A stretch of 46,321 nt of DNA from Collinsella sp. (GCA_019414025.1 DXMU01000006.1:1-46321); one strand, 5' to 3'. Counted from the stretch's first letter, positions 8,815 to 17,597 are shown. Notes: generated from the sequence alone by a model not told the origin. Translations and numbers: made by a program.

Positions 8815-11800
8815 CTACACGTCCCTCCTTACAAACGTTCCTTCGTGGTTATACGAGCAGCGCGCATGCGCGGCCTGAGCCGACGTCGGGTCGACGGCGG
8901 CAACGTTGCCTGCCTCGAGCTCGCGCAGGCGCTCGGCGATGCCGGCCTCCACGCGATCGAGCAGGGCGTCGAAGTCCATGCTGCTACCCTCGCCGGGGAA
9001 ACCTTTCTTAAGGCCCGGGATGCGACCGTCGCCGCGCTCTTCCTCGAGTAGCTCGGCGCTCGCGGCACCGCGCAACGCCGGCTTGCCGCCCTTGGTCGAA
9101 AAATAGAGCGCCGCGCGGGTATCTAGGCCCAGCGCCCGGCGCATGGCCTGCGCATAGATAAGCGTCTGGGTATGGGGCGGTAGCCACCGCGGGTCGTCGA
9201 TGGTGGCCTCACCCGATTCCTCGTCGCGCACCGTAGGGTCGGCGAGCTTAAACTCCTCAACGCCCGTGCGGTGCTTGTAGTCAATCACCACGGCGCGGTT
9301 CTCGGCATCCACGTCCACGCGATCGATGCGCCCGCCAAGCGGCCAACCGGCATACTCAACCTTGAGCTCGTTGAAGGCGAACTCCAGGTAGCGTGGGGCA
9401 AAGGGGGCAAGTGCATCGGACTCGTAGGCAAGCACGCCCTCCAGCTGCGGCAAGATCTCGGCCACCTGGCGCTCCTCCACCGCAGAGAGCGGCACCAGCA
9501 GGCCCTCCGTGCCTCGCTTGCCGGCGTGCTCGGCCAACGTCTCGTCAAAGACCTCGCGTAGCAGCTCCTGAGCGCGCGGCAGATTCTCGGGCGTCACGCG
9601 CTCCATGCCCTCCTGGGGCAGGCGAGCATGCAGGTGCTCCAGCACATCGTGGACAAAGTTGCCCTTCTCCATATTTCCAAAGCCCGCGTCGATGGACTGG
9701 GGCTTCACACGATACGACACGAACCAGCACAGCGGGCACGTCGAGTACGCCTCAATCTGCGAGGCGGACGTCAGACGCGGCACAAGCGGCGCGTTCTCGC
9801 CCTCGCCATCGCGGCGACGCAGGACCAAATACGGCACGGCCTCGGCACTCAGATGCTGAGGAGCTTCACAGGTCACGCGCTCGCGCTTGAGACCTTCGCC
9901 TGCCGCGGGATCGAAGTCCCTTACGATATCACCCTCGCCCACGCACTTCGCCTTGTCGGCGCCAGCGGCCTTAGCGTCGTCAGCCGCTTTAGCAGCTTCA
10001 GCGGCCTCGGCAGCGCCAGCGGCCTCGGCATGCGCCCGCAGCTCGGTCCACACGGCAGCCGGGTAGCACTCGCGCGCCTGGCGATCGTGCGTCACGCGGG
10101 CAAGCGCAACCGGACCGCGCGCGGCCTGCATCGCGCGGCCAAAGCGCACGCGCAACAAGGCGGCAGGCTCAAGCGTCACACCGCTGCGATCTAACTCTGC
10201 CGTCAGCGTGGCCAGCGGCCCCTCCTCGTGTGAGAGCGGATAGCTGTCCAGATCGACATCGGCAAACAGCACGGCATCGTAGCTGCCGGGGCGCAGAGCC
10301 GCCGCATCGGCAAGCGAAGCAAAGCGAACCTGGGCACGTGGCGCACGGTCAACCTCGTAGGTCTCGTAATCGTAGGCGGTGCTACGCTTGTCAACCTTGG
10401 TACGAACGCCGTCGAGCACGGGCACGGTCGCGGCCTGCGACACGTCGAGCGCACGGGCGCCATTCATAAGGATGTCGATGACGTGGCGCAGCAGGGTCAC
10501 CTCCGCCTGGCGACGGGCCTGACCGTCGAGACCACCAAACGCGCGATCGGGCAGTGCCTCGGCGACGGCCAGCATGGCCTTGAGCGCCGTCACGGGCTTG
10601 TCGCGCCACAGTGCCTGGAACACGTCCGAGACCACGCACGGCACGTTCTTAAACCAGTTCTCGTCGCTCGCCGCTTTACGCGCGCCCCTCACCTGGCCCT
10701 GCACGCTCTGCAGCAGGCTCTTGACGCCCGCAGTGGTCTTGCTGCGCGACAGTCGCATATTCTTGTCGAACGTGCGCGCGCTGGCGGCGTCGGCACCCGA
10801 AAGCGGGCTGTAAATCCAGTCGGTAAGCTCCGGAGCGGGCCACCACTCAGTCTTAGAAGCTGCCCCTTCGTCGGCGGCCTTCATACGCTCGATCAGGTTG
10901 GCGAGCGCCGTGAACTGCCTGCCCGCAATGGATTGGGAAAACGCCGTGAACTCGGCCGTCTCGGCAGCAACGTGGCGCGCCGCCAAACGAGCGGCAAGCT
11001 CGCCGAACAGCTGGGGTGCCCGGGCGGACACCACGAGTACGCGCACGGGATCGACGGGTGCGGAGGCGGCATCGTTGACCTTGGACTCCTTGCGCGCTTT
11101 CACCATCTTATCGATGACGTCCGCATAGACACGGGCACGGGCATGGGGCCCGGCGACTTCCACAAAGGCAAGACGTACGACGGACTTTGGAGCAATCGCG
11201 GGAGCGCCGGCATCCTCGTCCAGCGGCGCGATCTCAAACAGCACACCGCGGACATCAAATGCCGCGGCAAGCTCCTCGCGCATCGCCGCTTGCTCGCGGG
11301 CGAGAAGCACGACAACCTCTCCCCCGTTGTTTGCCACGGCGGACAGCAGCTCGAGCAGGCTATACGTAAATGACGTGACGCCGCGCACGCAAACGACGCG
11401 GGCGCACCCCGGCAGGTTGTCGGCCAAAGCGCCGGCCATAATGTCAGCCGCCTCGCAGGGCTCGACCATATCTCGACGGTCCAAACCGCGCGCATAGGCG
11501 CACAAAAGTTCAAACACGCAAGCCTCGGCGTCGCTTTTGGGCTTGGGCTTGCAAACGTTGTCGCAGCAACGCTCGGCACCTGTCCCTGCCACACCCGGCA
11601 GCACATCGCGGGCCATACGCGCGAGCATGCGCACCGTGCCCTGGCTGCGCGAAAGCGGCTGCAGGTCGGCGTCGTCGAGACGCGCTACCATGTCCGAAAA
11701 CAGCATCTGGCGTTGCAGGTTGTCGACGAAGCCGCGCCCGTCGCCCAAAAGCTCCCACAACGAACGGAGCCACGATGTAGGCGTTTTGTAGTCAATACCC

Positions 11801-11967
11801 AGCGAAATCCCGGCTTCCGCCGCATCATGACGGCACAGGTCGAGCTCGGCAAACGTTGGCGCCAGCAGCACGGCACGCCCGTGGCGGGCAATAAGGTCGG
11901 CAAGCAGCGCCGCCTCGGCATCGCTCAAATCCGTGCCGGCATTGGTGGTATAGATTCGAACAGGCAT
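8815..11967 (-). CDS. addB: AddB/RexB-like nuclease subunit
   Basis: Partner of AddA, 1050 residues. The C-terminal PD-(D/E)XK nuclease is recognisable: SQIEAYSTCPLCWF near residue 745 and VVIDYKHRTG near residue 895. The N-terminus aligns by pattern with AddB/RexB (VLLAPTFAELDLC) but shows no GxSGSGKT Walker A upstream. It therefore resembles RexB-type subunits, which lack helicase ATP binding. AddB proteins with an iron-sulfur cluster have three further cysteines near the C-terminus. Here only one (ARCSYN) is visible, so the cluster is probably absent or altered. The start is preceded by GGAGG. It is first in the addB-addA pair. A long Ala/Lys/Asp repeat-like linker lies near residues 640-670. 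Confidence 0.88.
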   Translation of the reverse strand: MPVRIYTTNAGTDLSDAEAALLADLIARHGRAVLLAPTFAELDLCRHDAAEAGISLGIDYKTPTSWLRSLWELLGDGRGFVDNLQRQMLFSDMVARLDDADLQPLSRSQGTVRMLARMARDVLPGVAGTGAERCCDNVCKPKPKSDAEACVFELLCAYARGLDRRDMVEPCEAADIMAGALADNLPGCARVVCVRGVTSFTYSLLELLSAVANNGGEVVVLLAREQAAMREELAAAFDVRGVLFEIAPLDEDAGAPAIAPKSVVRLAFVEVAGPHARARVYADVIDKMVKARKESKVNDAASAPVDPVRVLVVSARAPQLFGELAARLAARHVAAETAEFTAFSQSIAGRQFTALANLIERMKAADEGAASKTEWWPAPELTDWIYSPLSGADAASARTFDKNMRLSRSKTTAGVKSLLQSVQGQVRGARKAASDENWFKNVPCVVSDVFQALWRDKPVTALKAMLAVAEALPDRAFGGLDGQARRQAEVTLLRHVIDILMNGARALDVSQAATVPVLDGVRTKVDKRSTAYDYETYEVDRAPRAQVRFASLADAAALRPGSYDAVLFADVDLDSYPLSHEEGPLATLTAELDRSGVTLEPAALLRVRFGRAMQAARGPVALARVTHDRQARECYPAAVWTELRAHAEAAGAAEAAEAAKAADDAKAAGADKAKCVGEGDIVRDFDPAAGEGLKRERVTCEAPQHLSAEAVPYLVLRRRDGEGENAPLVPRLTSASQIEAYSTCPLCWFVSYRVKPQSIDAGFGNMEKGNFVHDVLEHLHARLPQEGMERVTPENLPRAQELLREVFDETLAEHAGKRGTEGLLVPLSAVEERQVAEILPQLEGVLAYESDALAPFAPRYLEFAFNELKVEYAGWPLGGRIDRVDVDAENRAVVIDYKHRTGVEEFKLADPTVRDEESGEATIDDPRWLPPHTQTLIYAQAMRRALGLDTRAALYFSTKGGKPALRGAASAELLEEERGDGRIPGLKKGFPGEGSSMDFDALLDRVEAGIAERLRELEAGNVAAVDPTSAQAAHARCSYNHEGTFVRRDV

Positions 11968-12052
11968 GGTCCTCCGCTCAAACTGTTCGCAATAATCAAT
12001 GCATCCATCCTACCCGCCCACGCAGACACATTGCTACCTCAGCTCCATGTTT

Positions 12053-12083
12053 TGGTGCAAAGCAACCTGACCCCAACGCACCA
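12053..12083. repeat. GGTGC...GCACC hairpin (REP-like family B, copy 1)
   Basis: TGGTGC at 12053-12058 pairs with GCACCA at 12078-12083, enclosing a CTGACCCC-type loop. The same pattern, TTTTGGTGC followed by CCCCAA-GCACC, recurs at 31466-31490. Related GGGGACAGGT/GGTGC material occurs at 25703-25759 and 41521-41604. Confidence 0.45.
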
Positions 12084-12101
12084 GCCGATTGCGGGCATAT
12101 A

Positions 12102-12127
12102 AAAACCGCCCCCGGAGGAGCGGTTTT
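12102..12127 (-). terminator. Intrinsic terminator of the TrpR-like gene
   Basis: An 8-bp stem AAAACCGC/GCGGTTTT encloses a GC-rich loop. Read on the minus strand it ends in GCGGTTTTTATAT, and it lies 24 bp after the stop codon of the gene at 12151-12450. Confidence 0.85.
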
Positions 12128-12150
12128 GCACAATTCGTTTTTGGCGCGGT

Positions 12151-12450
12151 CTACTCGCCATCCTCCAGCTTAATGAGGATTTTGCGGTAGCCACCGTACT
12201 CGCCATTGAGCGCCTTGGACACACGGCTCACCGTGGTGGACGAAGCGCCGGTGCGGGCCTGAACCTCAACATAAGGCTCGCCCTCATCCAGATAACGCGC
12301 AACCTGCAGACGTTGCGAAAGGTCGCAGATCTCGCGCGGCGTGCAGATATCGGTCAAAAACGCTTGGATATCCTTCTCGTCATCCAAAAGACTAAATGCG
12401 TGGACCAGCTGCTTGACATCAGGCTTGTCAAACATGTTCTCGATATTCAT
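12151..12450 (-). CDS. YerC/YecD-type TrpR-related DNA-binding protein
   Basis: A 99-residue protein of the TrpR-like YerC/YecD family. The central part reads TPREICDLSQRLQVA and is followed by a helix-turn-helix-like segment (TGASSTTVSRVSKAL, about residues 68-82), typical of this family. Members are small predicted transcription regulators of mostly unknown target. In tryptophan-independent versions the corepressor is unknown, and no ligand can be read from the sequence. The gene stands alone, with a terminator just after it and a divergent membrane-protein gene upstream. Confidence 0.88.
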   Translation of the reverse strand: MNIENMFDKPDVKQLVHAFSLLDDEKDIQAFLTDICTPREICDLSQRLQVARYLDEGEPYVEVQARTGASSTTVSRVSKALNGEYGGYRKILIKLEDGE

Positions 12451-12772
12451 CGATCACCGCCAAACCCGCCATAAGGCATCGAAGTTGATACTGACATCGG
12501 GCATCGTTCGCCCGTTCTATGCAATAGGGCAACGCCTGTGGCTTTTGCCCGTAGCAGTGTAGCACACCACCAAACTAAAGCGACAAGACTCTCTGCCAGC
12601 GGCGCGTTTTTCAGGACGAACGCCGTTTTGAAACCGAATGCGCACGCAAGCTCCACGAATATCTGAGACAATGGGCGTCCAAACAGAGCCGTGCCCCGCG
12701 CCCATCCAAGTTGCAAAGGCATGTGCCCCTCACGCTCCCTCACCACGCCATGCGCAAGAAAGGATTCACACC
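12451..12772. other. Divergent intergenic region, 322 bp
   Basis: It separates two divergently transcribed genes and must hold both promoters. A GGGCAA/TTGCCC hairpin (about 12520-12550) and a TACACT-like minus-strand box at 12556-12561 are visible, but neither is convincing as a complete promoter. Short open frames here (for example 12447-12746 minus) lack ribosome sites and overlap the flanking genes; they are not called. Confidence 0.4.
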
Positions 12773-13138
12773 ATGCGCTTTATGCTTAACTGGCTCTTTA
12801 CTTCGATCGCCATCGCGATCGCCACGTTCCTCGTCCCCGGCATCCAACCCTTCGGTTTTGCCGAGGCCTGGGTCTGTTTCGCCTTCGTGGGACTGTTCCT
12901 GAACATCGTCGATTCGCTCGTCAAGCCGTTCCTGACGGTTATCCCGCTGCCGCTCACGATCATTACGCTGGGTATTTTTCAGCTCGTGGTCAACAGCTTT
13001 ATGCTCGAGCTGGCCAGCTATCTGTCGGTCAATCTGCTGGGCGCGGGTATCTCCATCGCCAGCTTTGGATCGGCCTTTATGGGCAGCATCCTGGTGTCCA
13101 TCATGCGCAGCATCCTCGACAGCATCGCCGAGGGCTGA
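12773..13138 (+). CDS. Phage-holin-4-like (YvlD-type) small membrane protein
   Basis: A 121-residue protein with four hydrophobic segments (TSIAIAIATFLVPG, WVCFAFVGLFLNIVDSLV, LPLTIITLGIFQLVVNSF and a C-terminal one). The pattern LNIVDSLVKPFLTVIPLPLTIITLG is split over the second and third segments and is typical of the phage holin 4 superfamily, which includes many chromosomal membrane proteins not involved in lysis. The ATG at 12773 is chosen because AAAGGA lies 8 nt upstream; the open frame extends further upstream without one. There are no lysis genes nearby, so a phage role is unlikely. Confidence 0.85.
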   Translation: MRFMLNWLFTSIAIAIATFLVPGIQPFGFAEAWVCFAFVGLFLNIVDSLVKPFLTVIPLPLTIITLGIFQLVVNSFMLELASYLSVNLLGAGISIASFGSAFMGSILVSIMRSILDSIAEG

Positions 13139-13179
13139 AACGGCCATTCCGGCCGCGCCCGTCTCAACAGCCCAAAACG

Positions 13180-13210
13180 AAGGCCGCCCATCGCAAAAAT
13201 GGGCGGCCTT
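13180..13210 (+). terminator. Intrinsic terminator after the small membrane protein
   Basis: A perfect 11-bp stem AAGGCCGCCCA/TGGGCGGCCTT with a 9-nt A-rich loop is followed by TTATTT. It lies 42 bp after the stop codon. In reverse it may also serve the convergent Rrf2 gene, although the minus-strand T-run is weaker. Confidence 0.9.
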
Positions 13211-13242
13211 TTATTTGCCAAGTCTCAAAGGGCGAGAGAATC

Positions 13243-13271
13243 TGCCATTTCCACCCCGTCCCCAAATGGCA
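13243..13271. repeat. Small inverted repeat TGCCATTT/AAATGGCA
   Basis: An 8-bp perfect stem around a C-rich loop, in the convergent gap just after the Rrf2 stop codon. It has no clear T-run. It may assist termination or be a degenerate repeat-family member. Confidence 0.4.
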
Positions 13272-13279
13272 GGTGTGGG

Positions 13280-13708
13280 TTAGATGACGTAGTCGTAGCC
13301 TTCGTTGGGAGCGACAAGTTGATCGAGCGTCACACCGTCGAGGTAGTCGTTGATAAGCTTGTCCAGGTTCTTCCACACGTCGAGCGTGGGGCACTCGTCA
13401 GAGCGCGAACAACCCTTACAGTCGCCATCCAGGCAGGCGACCGGCGCCAGGCTGCCCTCGGTCAGGCGCAAGATCTCGCCCACCGTGTACTGCTCGGGCG
13501 GGCGCGTGAGCACGTAGCCGCCGCCCTTGCCGCGCATGCCCGAGAGCATATTGGCGCGGACGAGCGTAGCCAAAATGTTCTCCAGATATTTCTCAGAAAT
13601 CCCCTGACGCGCCGCGATCTCTTTGAGGGGAATGCGGCCTGCCGCCTGGTGCTCGGCCAGGTCAACCATAACGCGCAGGGCATATCTGCCCTTTGTGGAA
13701 ACCAACAT
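13280..13708 (-). CDS. Rrf2-family transcriptional regulator (IscR/CymR-like)
   Basis: A 142-residue winged-helix regulator beginning LVSTKGRYALRVMVDLAEH, the standard Rrf2 N-terminus. It has the recognition-helix region EIAARQGISEKYLENILATLV and the wing RGKGGGYVLTRP. It keeps four cysteines in ACLDGDCKGCSRSDEC (spacing C-x4-C-x2-C-x5-C), so a metal or Fe-S cluster ligand site is plausible. CymR-type members that sense cysteine metabolism usually lack such a set. It is divergent from cysK, and by analogy with CymR and IscR circuits it is a candidate regulator of cysK and of itself. Which of the two it resembles functionally is not decidable from sequence alone. Confidence 0.9.
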   Translation of the reverse strand: MLVSTKGRYALRVMVDLAEHQAAGRIPLKEIAARQGISEKYLENILATLVRANMLSGMRGKGGGYVLTRPPEQYTVGEILRLTEGSLAPVACLDGDCKGCSRSDECPTLDVWKNLDKLINDYLDGVTLDQLVAPNEGYDYVI

Positions 13709-13825
13709 ATATATTGCTGCCTTTCGGTCTTTTAATTCGTAGAAATTCTAGCCGAAAAATTGGTTTTGAAAATACCTATTCCCGTCAAGCTGGTTAATCG
13801 ACTCGTAATAATCTTCTATTTCCTA

Positions 13826-13854
13826 TTGCATTACTAGGCTTTAGTGCCTACTAT
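13826..13854 (+). promoter_or_regulatory. Probable cysK promoter
   Basis: TTGCAT (13826-13831) and TACTAT (13849-13854) are separated by 17 bp, a good sigma-70-type match. This puts the start site near 13861 and gives a leader of about 100 nt. The leader contains dyads (AACAGC...GCTGTT and ACCGT...ACGGT), possible sites for Rrf2 or for RNA-level control. Confidence 0.6.
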
Positions 13855-13960
13855 GCTTGCCAACAGCAAACGAACAACCTATAAGGTTTGTGGGTTTCGC
13901 TGTTACACACACCGTAAAACCACACGGTATCCAGTCATTTGAACACTTTGGAGGTTCACC

Positions 13961-14899
13961 ATGAGCAATGTTTACACGTCCATCGATCAGCTTATCGGCC
14001 ACACTCCGCTTCTGGAGCTCACTCACTTTGAGGCCGATGAAGACCTCAAGGCCCGCGTGCTCGTCAAGCTGGAATACTTCAACCCCGCCGGGTCCGTCAA
14101 AGACCGCGTCGCCAAGAACATGATCGACGAGGCTGAGAAGGCCGGCAAGCTCGTGCGCGGCGGCGACTACACCATCATCGAGCCCACGAGTGGCAACACC
14201 GGCGTCGGCATCGCCTCGGTGGCGGCGGCTCGCGGCTACAAGGTGATCATCACCATGCCCGAGACCATGTCCGTCGAGCGCCGCAAACTTATGCAGGCAT
14301 ACGGCGCACAGCTCGTGCTCACCGACGGCTCCAAGGGCATGAAGGGCGCCATCGCCAAGGCCGAGGAACTGCAGAAGGAGACACCCAACAGCATTATCGC
14401 CGGCCAGTTTGTAAACCCCGCCAACCCCGCCATCCACAAGGCCACGACCGGCCCCGAGATCTGGGATGACACCGACGGCCAGGTCGACATCTTCGTCGCC
14501 GGCGTTGGCACCGGCGGCACCGTGACCGGCGTGGGCGAGTTCCTCAAGGAGCAGAACCCCCAGATTCAGGTCGTCGCCGTCGAGCCTGCCACCTCCCCGG
14601 TGCTCTCTAAGGGCCAGGCCGGCCCGCACAAGATCCAGGGTATCGGCGCCGGCTTTGTGCCCGACGTCCTCGACACCCAGGTCTATGACGAGATCATCCC
14701 CGTCGAGAACGACGACGCCTTTGCCACCGGCCGCGCCGTGGGCCACAAGGAGGGCGTGCTCGTGGGCATTTCGTCCGGCGCCGCCGTGTGGGCCGCACTG
14801 CAGCTGGCCAAGCGCCCCGAGAACGAGGGCAAGACCATCGTGGCGCTGCTCGCCGACACCGGCGAGCGCTACCTGTCCACGGCGCTCTTCCAGGACTAG
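13961..14899 (+). CDS. cysK: Cysteine synthase A (O-acetylserine sulfhydrylase)
   Basis: PLP enzyme making cysteine from O-acetylserine and sulfide, 312 residues, the usual length. The PLP lysine is Lys47 in NPAGSVKDR. PTSGNTG binds substrate and GTGGTVTG holds the PLP phosphate. The C-terminal GISSGAAVWAAL and LADTGERYLST are typical of CysK. The ATG has TGGAGG about 6 nt upstream. It is transcribed divergently from the Rrf2 regulator with a well-formed promoter between them, which suggests local control by cysteine or sulfur status. No serine acetyltransferase gene is adjacent. Confidence 0.97.
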   Translation: MSNVYTSIDQLIGHTPLLELTHFEADEDLKARVLVKLEYFNPAGSVKDRVAKNMIDEAEKAGKLVRGGDYTIIEPTSGNTGVGIASVAAARGYKVIITMPETMSVERRKLMQAYGAQLVLTDGSKGMKGAIAKAEELQKETPNSIIAGQFVNPANPAIHKATTGPEIWDDTDGQVDIFVAGVGTGGTVTGVGEFLKEQNPQIQVVAVEPATSPVLSKGQAGPHKIQGIGAGFVPDVLDTQVYDEIIPVENDDAFATGRAVGHKEGVLVGISSGAAVWAALQLAKRPENEGKTIVALLADTGERYLSTALFQD

Positions 14900-15012
14900 A
14901 GCTTCTCGTTCTTAGAACGAGTCCAAGGCACGCCGGTCTCCCCTCTCTTCTGGCAGCCTGAGCTCATCCCAACAGGGTGTCCCACAGGACGCCCGAACTT
15001 GCTACAATGTCT

Positions 15013-15051
15013 GCGGCGCGGAACCAGCCTCCCGCGCCGCTTTTCTTTTTT
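15013..15051 (+). terminator. Strong GC hairpin with T-run between cysK and mnmA
   Basis: GCGGCGCGG (15013-15021) pairs with CCGCGCCGC (15032-15040), followed by an almost pure T-run (15041-15051). A TACAAT box at 15003-15008 lies just upstream, so the hairpin is either the cysK terminator or an attenuator at the 5' end of an mnmA transcript. Confidence 0.8.
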
Positions 15052-15080
15052 GGCCACATGCCACCAAGGAGAACCTCCCC

Positions 15081-16181
15081 ATGCACAACAAGCGCGTGCT
15101 CGTCGCCATGAGCGGCGGCGTCGATTCCAGCGTGACCGCGTATCTGCTCAAAAGTCAAGGTTACGAATGTGTCGGTGCCACCATGCGCCTCACCTGCCCC
15201 GCGCCCGATCCCGTCACGGGCACGAGTAAAGTCGACCGCGACATCGCCGATGCAAAGGCCGTCGCCGAGCGCCTGGGGATACCCCACCATGTGCTCGACC
15301 TGCAGCAGACCTTCGACCGCAACGTGATCGAGCGCTTTGTGAACGCCTACCAGGAAGGGCTGACGCCCAACCCGTGCATCATCTGCAACCGCCACATTAA
15401 GTTTGGCGCGTTGCTGGATGCGGCACTGGATATGGGCTGCGACTACATCGCCACAGGCCACTATGCCAAAACGAACCAGGCGCCCGACGGCACCTGGCAG
15501 CTGCATCGCGGCGAGGACCCCAAAAAGGACCAGAGTTACTTTTTGTATTCGCTTACGCAGGAGCGCCTGGCGCACACGATCTTTCCGCTGGCGGGCCTGG
15601 ACAAGGAACACGATGTGCGCCACATTGCCGCCGAGCAGGGCTTTGCCAACGCCAAGAAGGCCGAAAGCGAGGACATCTGCTTTATTCCAGACGGTGACTA
15701 CGCGGGCTATATCGAGCGTCGGTGCGGACATCCCGCTGCACCGGGCGACATTGTGTGGCGCGACGGCAGCGTGGTCGGACGCCACAACGGCGCGCTGCGC
15801 TACACCATCGGCCAGCGCAAGGGCCTGGGCGTCGCGATGGCGCATCCCGTGTACGTAACGGGCGTCGACGCCGCCAACAACATTGTGCATCTGGGCGAAG
15901 CCGAGGACTTAACCGCCGCGGCGCTAACTGCCAATGAGTGGATCTGGAGCGCGCCGGCAGAGCGCATGGAGGCCGAGCTCGATGCCGGCGGCATTCGTGT
16001 GGGCGCCAAGTACCGCTACCGACAGAAAGACCAGGCGGCGACCCTTACACGTGGCGCCGACGGACAAATGCTGCTGACTTTTGACGAGCCGCAGCGAGCC
16101 ATCGCCCCCGGCCAGGCAGTCGTTATCTACCGCGGCGACATCGTCCTGGGCGGCGGCACCGTGACCGGCGCGCTTAAGTAG
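15081..16181 (+). CDS. mnmA: tRNA-specific 2-thiouridylase
   Basis: Thiolates the wobble uridine of Lys, Glu and Gln tRNAs. The protein has 366 residues. The N-type ATP-pyrophosphatase loop SGGVDSS is at residues 11-17. The first catalytic cysteine is in TPNPCIICNRHIKFG (near residue 100) and the second in ESEDICFIPDGD (near residue 197). GHYAK and DQSYFLYSL are also family motifs. The ATG has AAGGAG 9 nt upstream. It lies 180 bp after cysK; a sulfur link is reasonable because MnmA receives sulfur that starts from cysteine, but no cysteine desulfurase gene is present here. It converges with the HipA-like gene, 8 bp away. Confidence 0.97.
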   Translation: MHNKRVLVAMSGGVDSSVTAYLLKSQGYECVGATMRLTCPAPDPVTGTSKVDRDIADAKAVAERLGIPHHVLDLQQTFDRNVIERFVNAYQEGLTPNPCIICNRHIKFGALLDAALDMGCDYIATGHYAKTNQAPDGTWQLHRGEDPKKDQSYFLYSLTQERLAHTIFPLAGLDKEHDVRHIAAEQGFANAKKAESEDICFIPDGDYAGYIERRCGHPAAPGDIVWRDGSVVGRHNGALRYTIGQRKGLGVAMAHPVYVTGVDAANNIVHLGEAEDLTAAALTANEWIWSAPAERMEAELDAGGIRVGAKYRYRQKDQAATLTRGADGQMLLTFDEPQRAIAPGQAVVIYRGDIVLGGGTVTGALK

Positions 16182-16189
16182 CCGCGGGT

Positions 16190-17563
16190 TTATCGCTGCA
16201 CGTGTCGAAGTGCCTCAACAGCGGCACCAACCTCGATTACGCGACGCTCGAGGCCGCGGCGGATGGCCTCGAGTCGACCCTCCGCCGTGGCCCATTTGCT
16301 CTGCGAAAGAATCTCGATCGCCTCATCAACAAATCCGTTGAGCCGCGATGAATCGAACCAATCGAGCGAGTCCGCAAGCGCCAGCTGGACGGAAGGGTCG
16401 GGCCCAAACGGCTTAGCAGCAAACCCAAACTCGCCAGCCGCGAGCAAGACAGTTGGCACGTTATACCACAGACAGTTACCGCTATCGAACAGCGGTGCAG
16501 GCCTTATCTCCAGGGTATCGACATTGCGGATGATACCGAAGTTTCGCCAATGGCGATCGCTGTTGGCCAAAAGGGCATCGCAGACAATCATCTGCGACAT
16601 AGACCTTCTCACAGCGGCCTCATCGGCACCATGCTTGCCGAGGTAGCAACAGTACCGGTCGTACGTCGAGCTTCCTCGCTGGCCACCAAGGGCGTTCTTA
16701 ACGTAAACAGCCGGAACATATTCCTCGCGGCCGTCAAGAAAGTCGTCGCACAGACACACAGGGCCATCGAATATGCGCTCAACCGTGTAAGGAACAAACT
16801 CCCCCTTGGAAAGCAAGCGACGATGTAGAGCCGTTGCAACCGCCTCGTTAAAGGGACGCTGATCGTCCATCCCGCACCCTTTAGCCAAAACGCGAATGCC
16901 GTTTCGGATCATCCACGATTTAGGGAGCTCGCCCTCGGATGTGTTGTCGGGATTTTTAAGACCGATGCCCTCCAGCCAACCCGAACGCCCCTCGGGCGCC
17001 GATCGCTCAAAATCATTCTCGAAGTAATTGAGGTCTCGCCATTCGAGTCCCTCGCAATCGGCCGGCCGCAGCCAATAACAATCCGAAAGCGATAGGCCCA
17101 GGCACCGAACCGGAACCTCGATGCCACTGGCAATTCCCAGTTCACGATAGCGCGAGACGAGTCCGGGGCGGACGTCAGGCACCAACCGATGGCTCCACCA
17201 CACGTTGAGCTCCCGTTTATTCACCGTAGGAGAAGAACTCGAGCACGTGCCAAACGGCATCCTCTGCGCATCGAGCACCTCGGCGATTTCGAAGGGAAAC
17301 TCACGCGTCGGATCAAATGAGACATGCGCGACCTCATGGTCGGCCGACATCAGCGTAAACTTGCGCCCCACATCGGCCGCAGGACGGCGTCCACGTTTGC
17401 GGACCTTTTGATAAGCGAGCGCAGAATCATACTCAACCATCTTCCGTCCGCCCACAGTATTGCATGCGAGCGTTCCGGATGCCGCCAGTTGCGATATGCG
17501 AGCCTTCGTGACGCCTAGCAGGCGGGCGGCATCACCCATAGATAAGTATTCCGATGTATCCAT
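16190..17563 (-). CDS. HipA-like kinase fused to an N-terminal helix-turn-helix
   Basis: A 457-residue protein. Residues 1-60 form an excisionase/MerR-like helix-turn-helix (LSMGDAARLLGVTKARISQL) ending in a basic KVRKRGRRP tail. The C-terminal part has HipA-type kinase motifs: LLANSDRHWRNFG (catalytic Asp, His and Asn) and PAPLFDSGNCL (metal-binding Asp). HipA kinases phosphorylate proteins or tRNA synthetases and usually pair with a separate HipB repressor. No hipB lies next to this gene, so the fused DNA-binding domain may do that job. I chose the ATG at 17563 because GAGGTG sits 9 nt upstream; longer starts (ATG 17572, GTG 17575) lack spacing. The upstream DNA contains alternating AAGATA/TATCTT half-sites. 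Target and toxicity are unknown. Confidence 0.75.
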   Translation of the reverse strand: MDTSEYLSMGDAARLLGVTKARISQLAASGTLACNTVGGRKMVEYDSALAYQKVRKRGRRPAADVGRKFTLMSADHEVAHVSFDPTREFPFEIAEVLDAQRMPFGTCSSSSPTVNKRELNVWWSHRLVPDVRPGLVSRYRELGIASGIEVPVRCLGLSLSDCYWLRPADCEGLEWRDLNYFENDFERSAPEGRSGWLEGIGLKNPDNTSEGELPKSWMIRNGIRVLAKGCGMDDQRPFNEAVATALHRRLLSKGEFVPYTVERIFDGPVCLCDDFLDGREEYVPAVYVKNALGGQRGSSTYDRYCCYLGKHGADEAAVRRSMSQMIVCDALLANSDRHWRNFGIIRNVDTLEIRPAPLFDSGNCLWYNVPTVLLAAGEFGFAAKPFGPDPSVQLALADSLDWFDSSRLNGFVDEAIEILSQSKWATAEGRLEAIRRGLERRVIEVGAAVEALRHVQR

Positions 17564-17597
17564 GCGCCGCATCACCTCGTTAAGTATTTCACGCGTT

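Noticed and set aside
12447..12746. 99-codon minus-strand frame upstream of the TrpR-like gene
   Set aside because: It has no ribosome site, no motifs, overlaps the divergent promoter region and touches the start of the real gene.
12773..13138. Prophage holin
   Set aside because: No endolysin or phage genes are near; the family has many chromosomal non-phage members.
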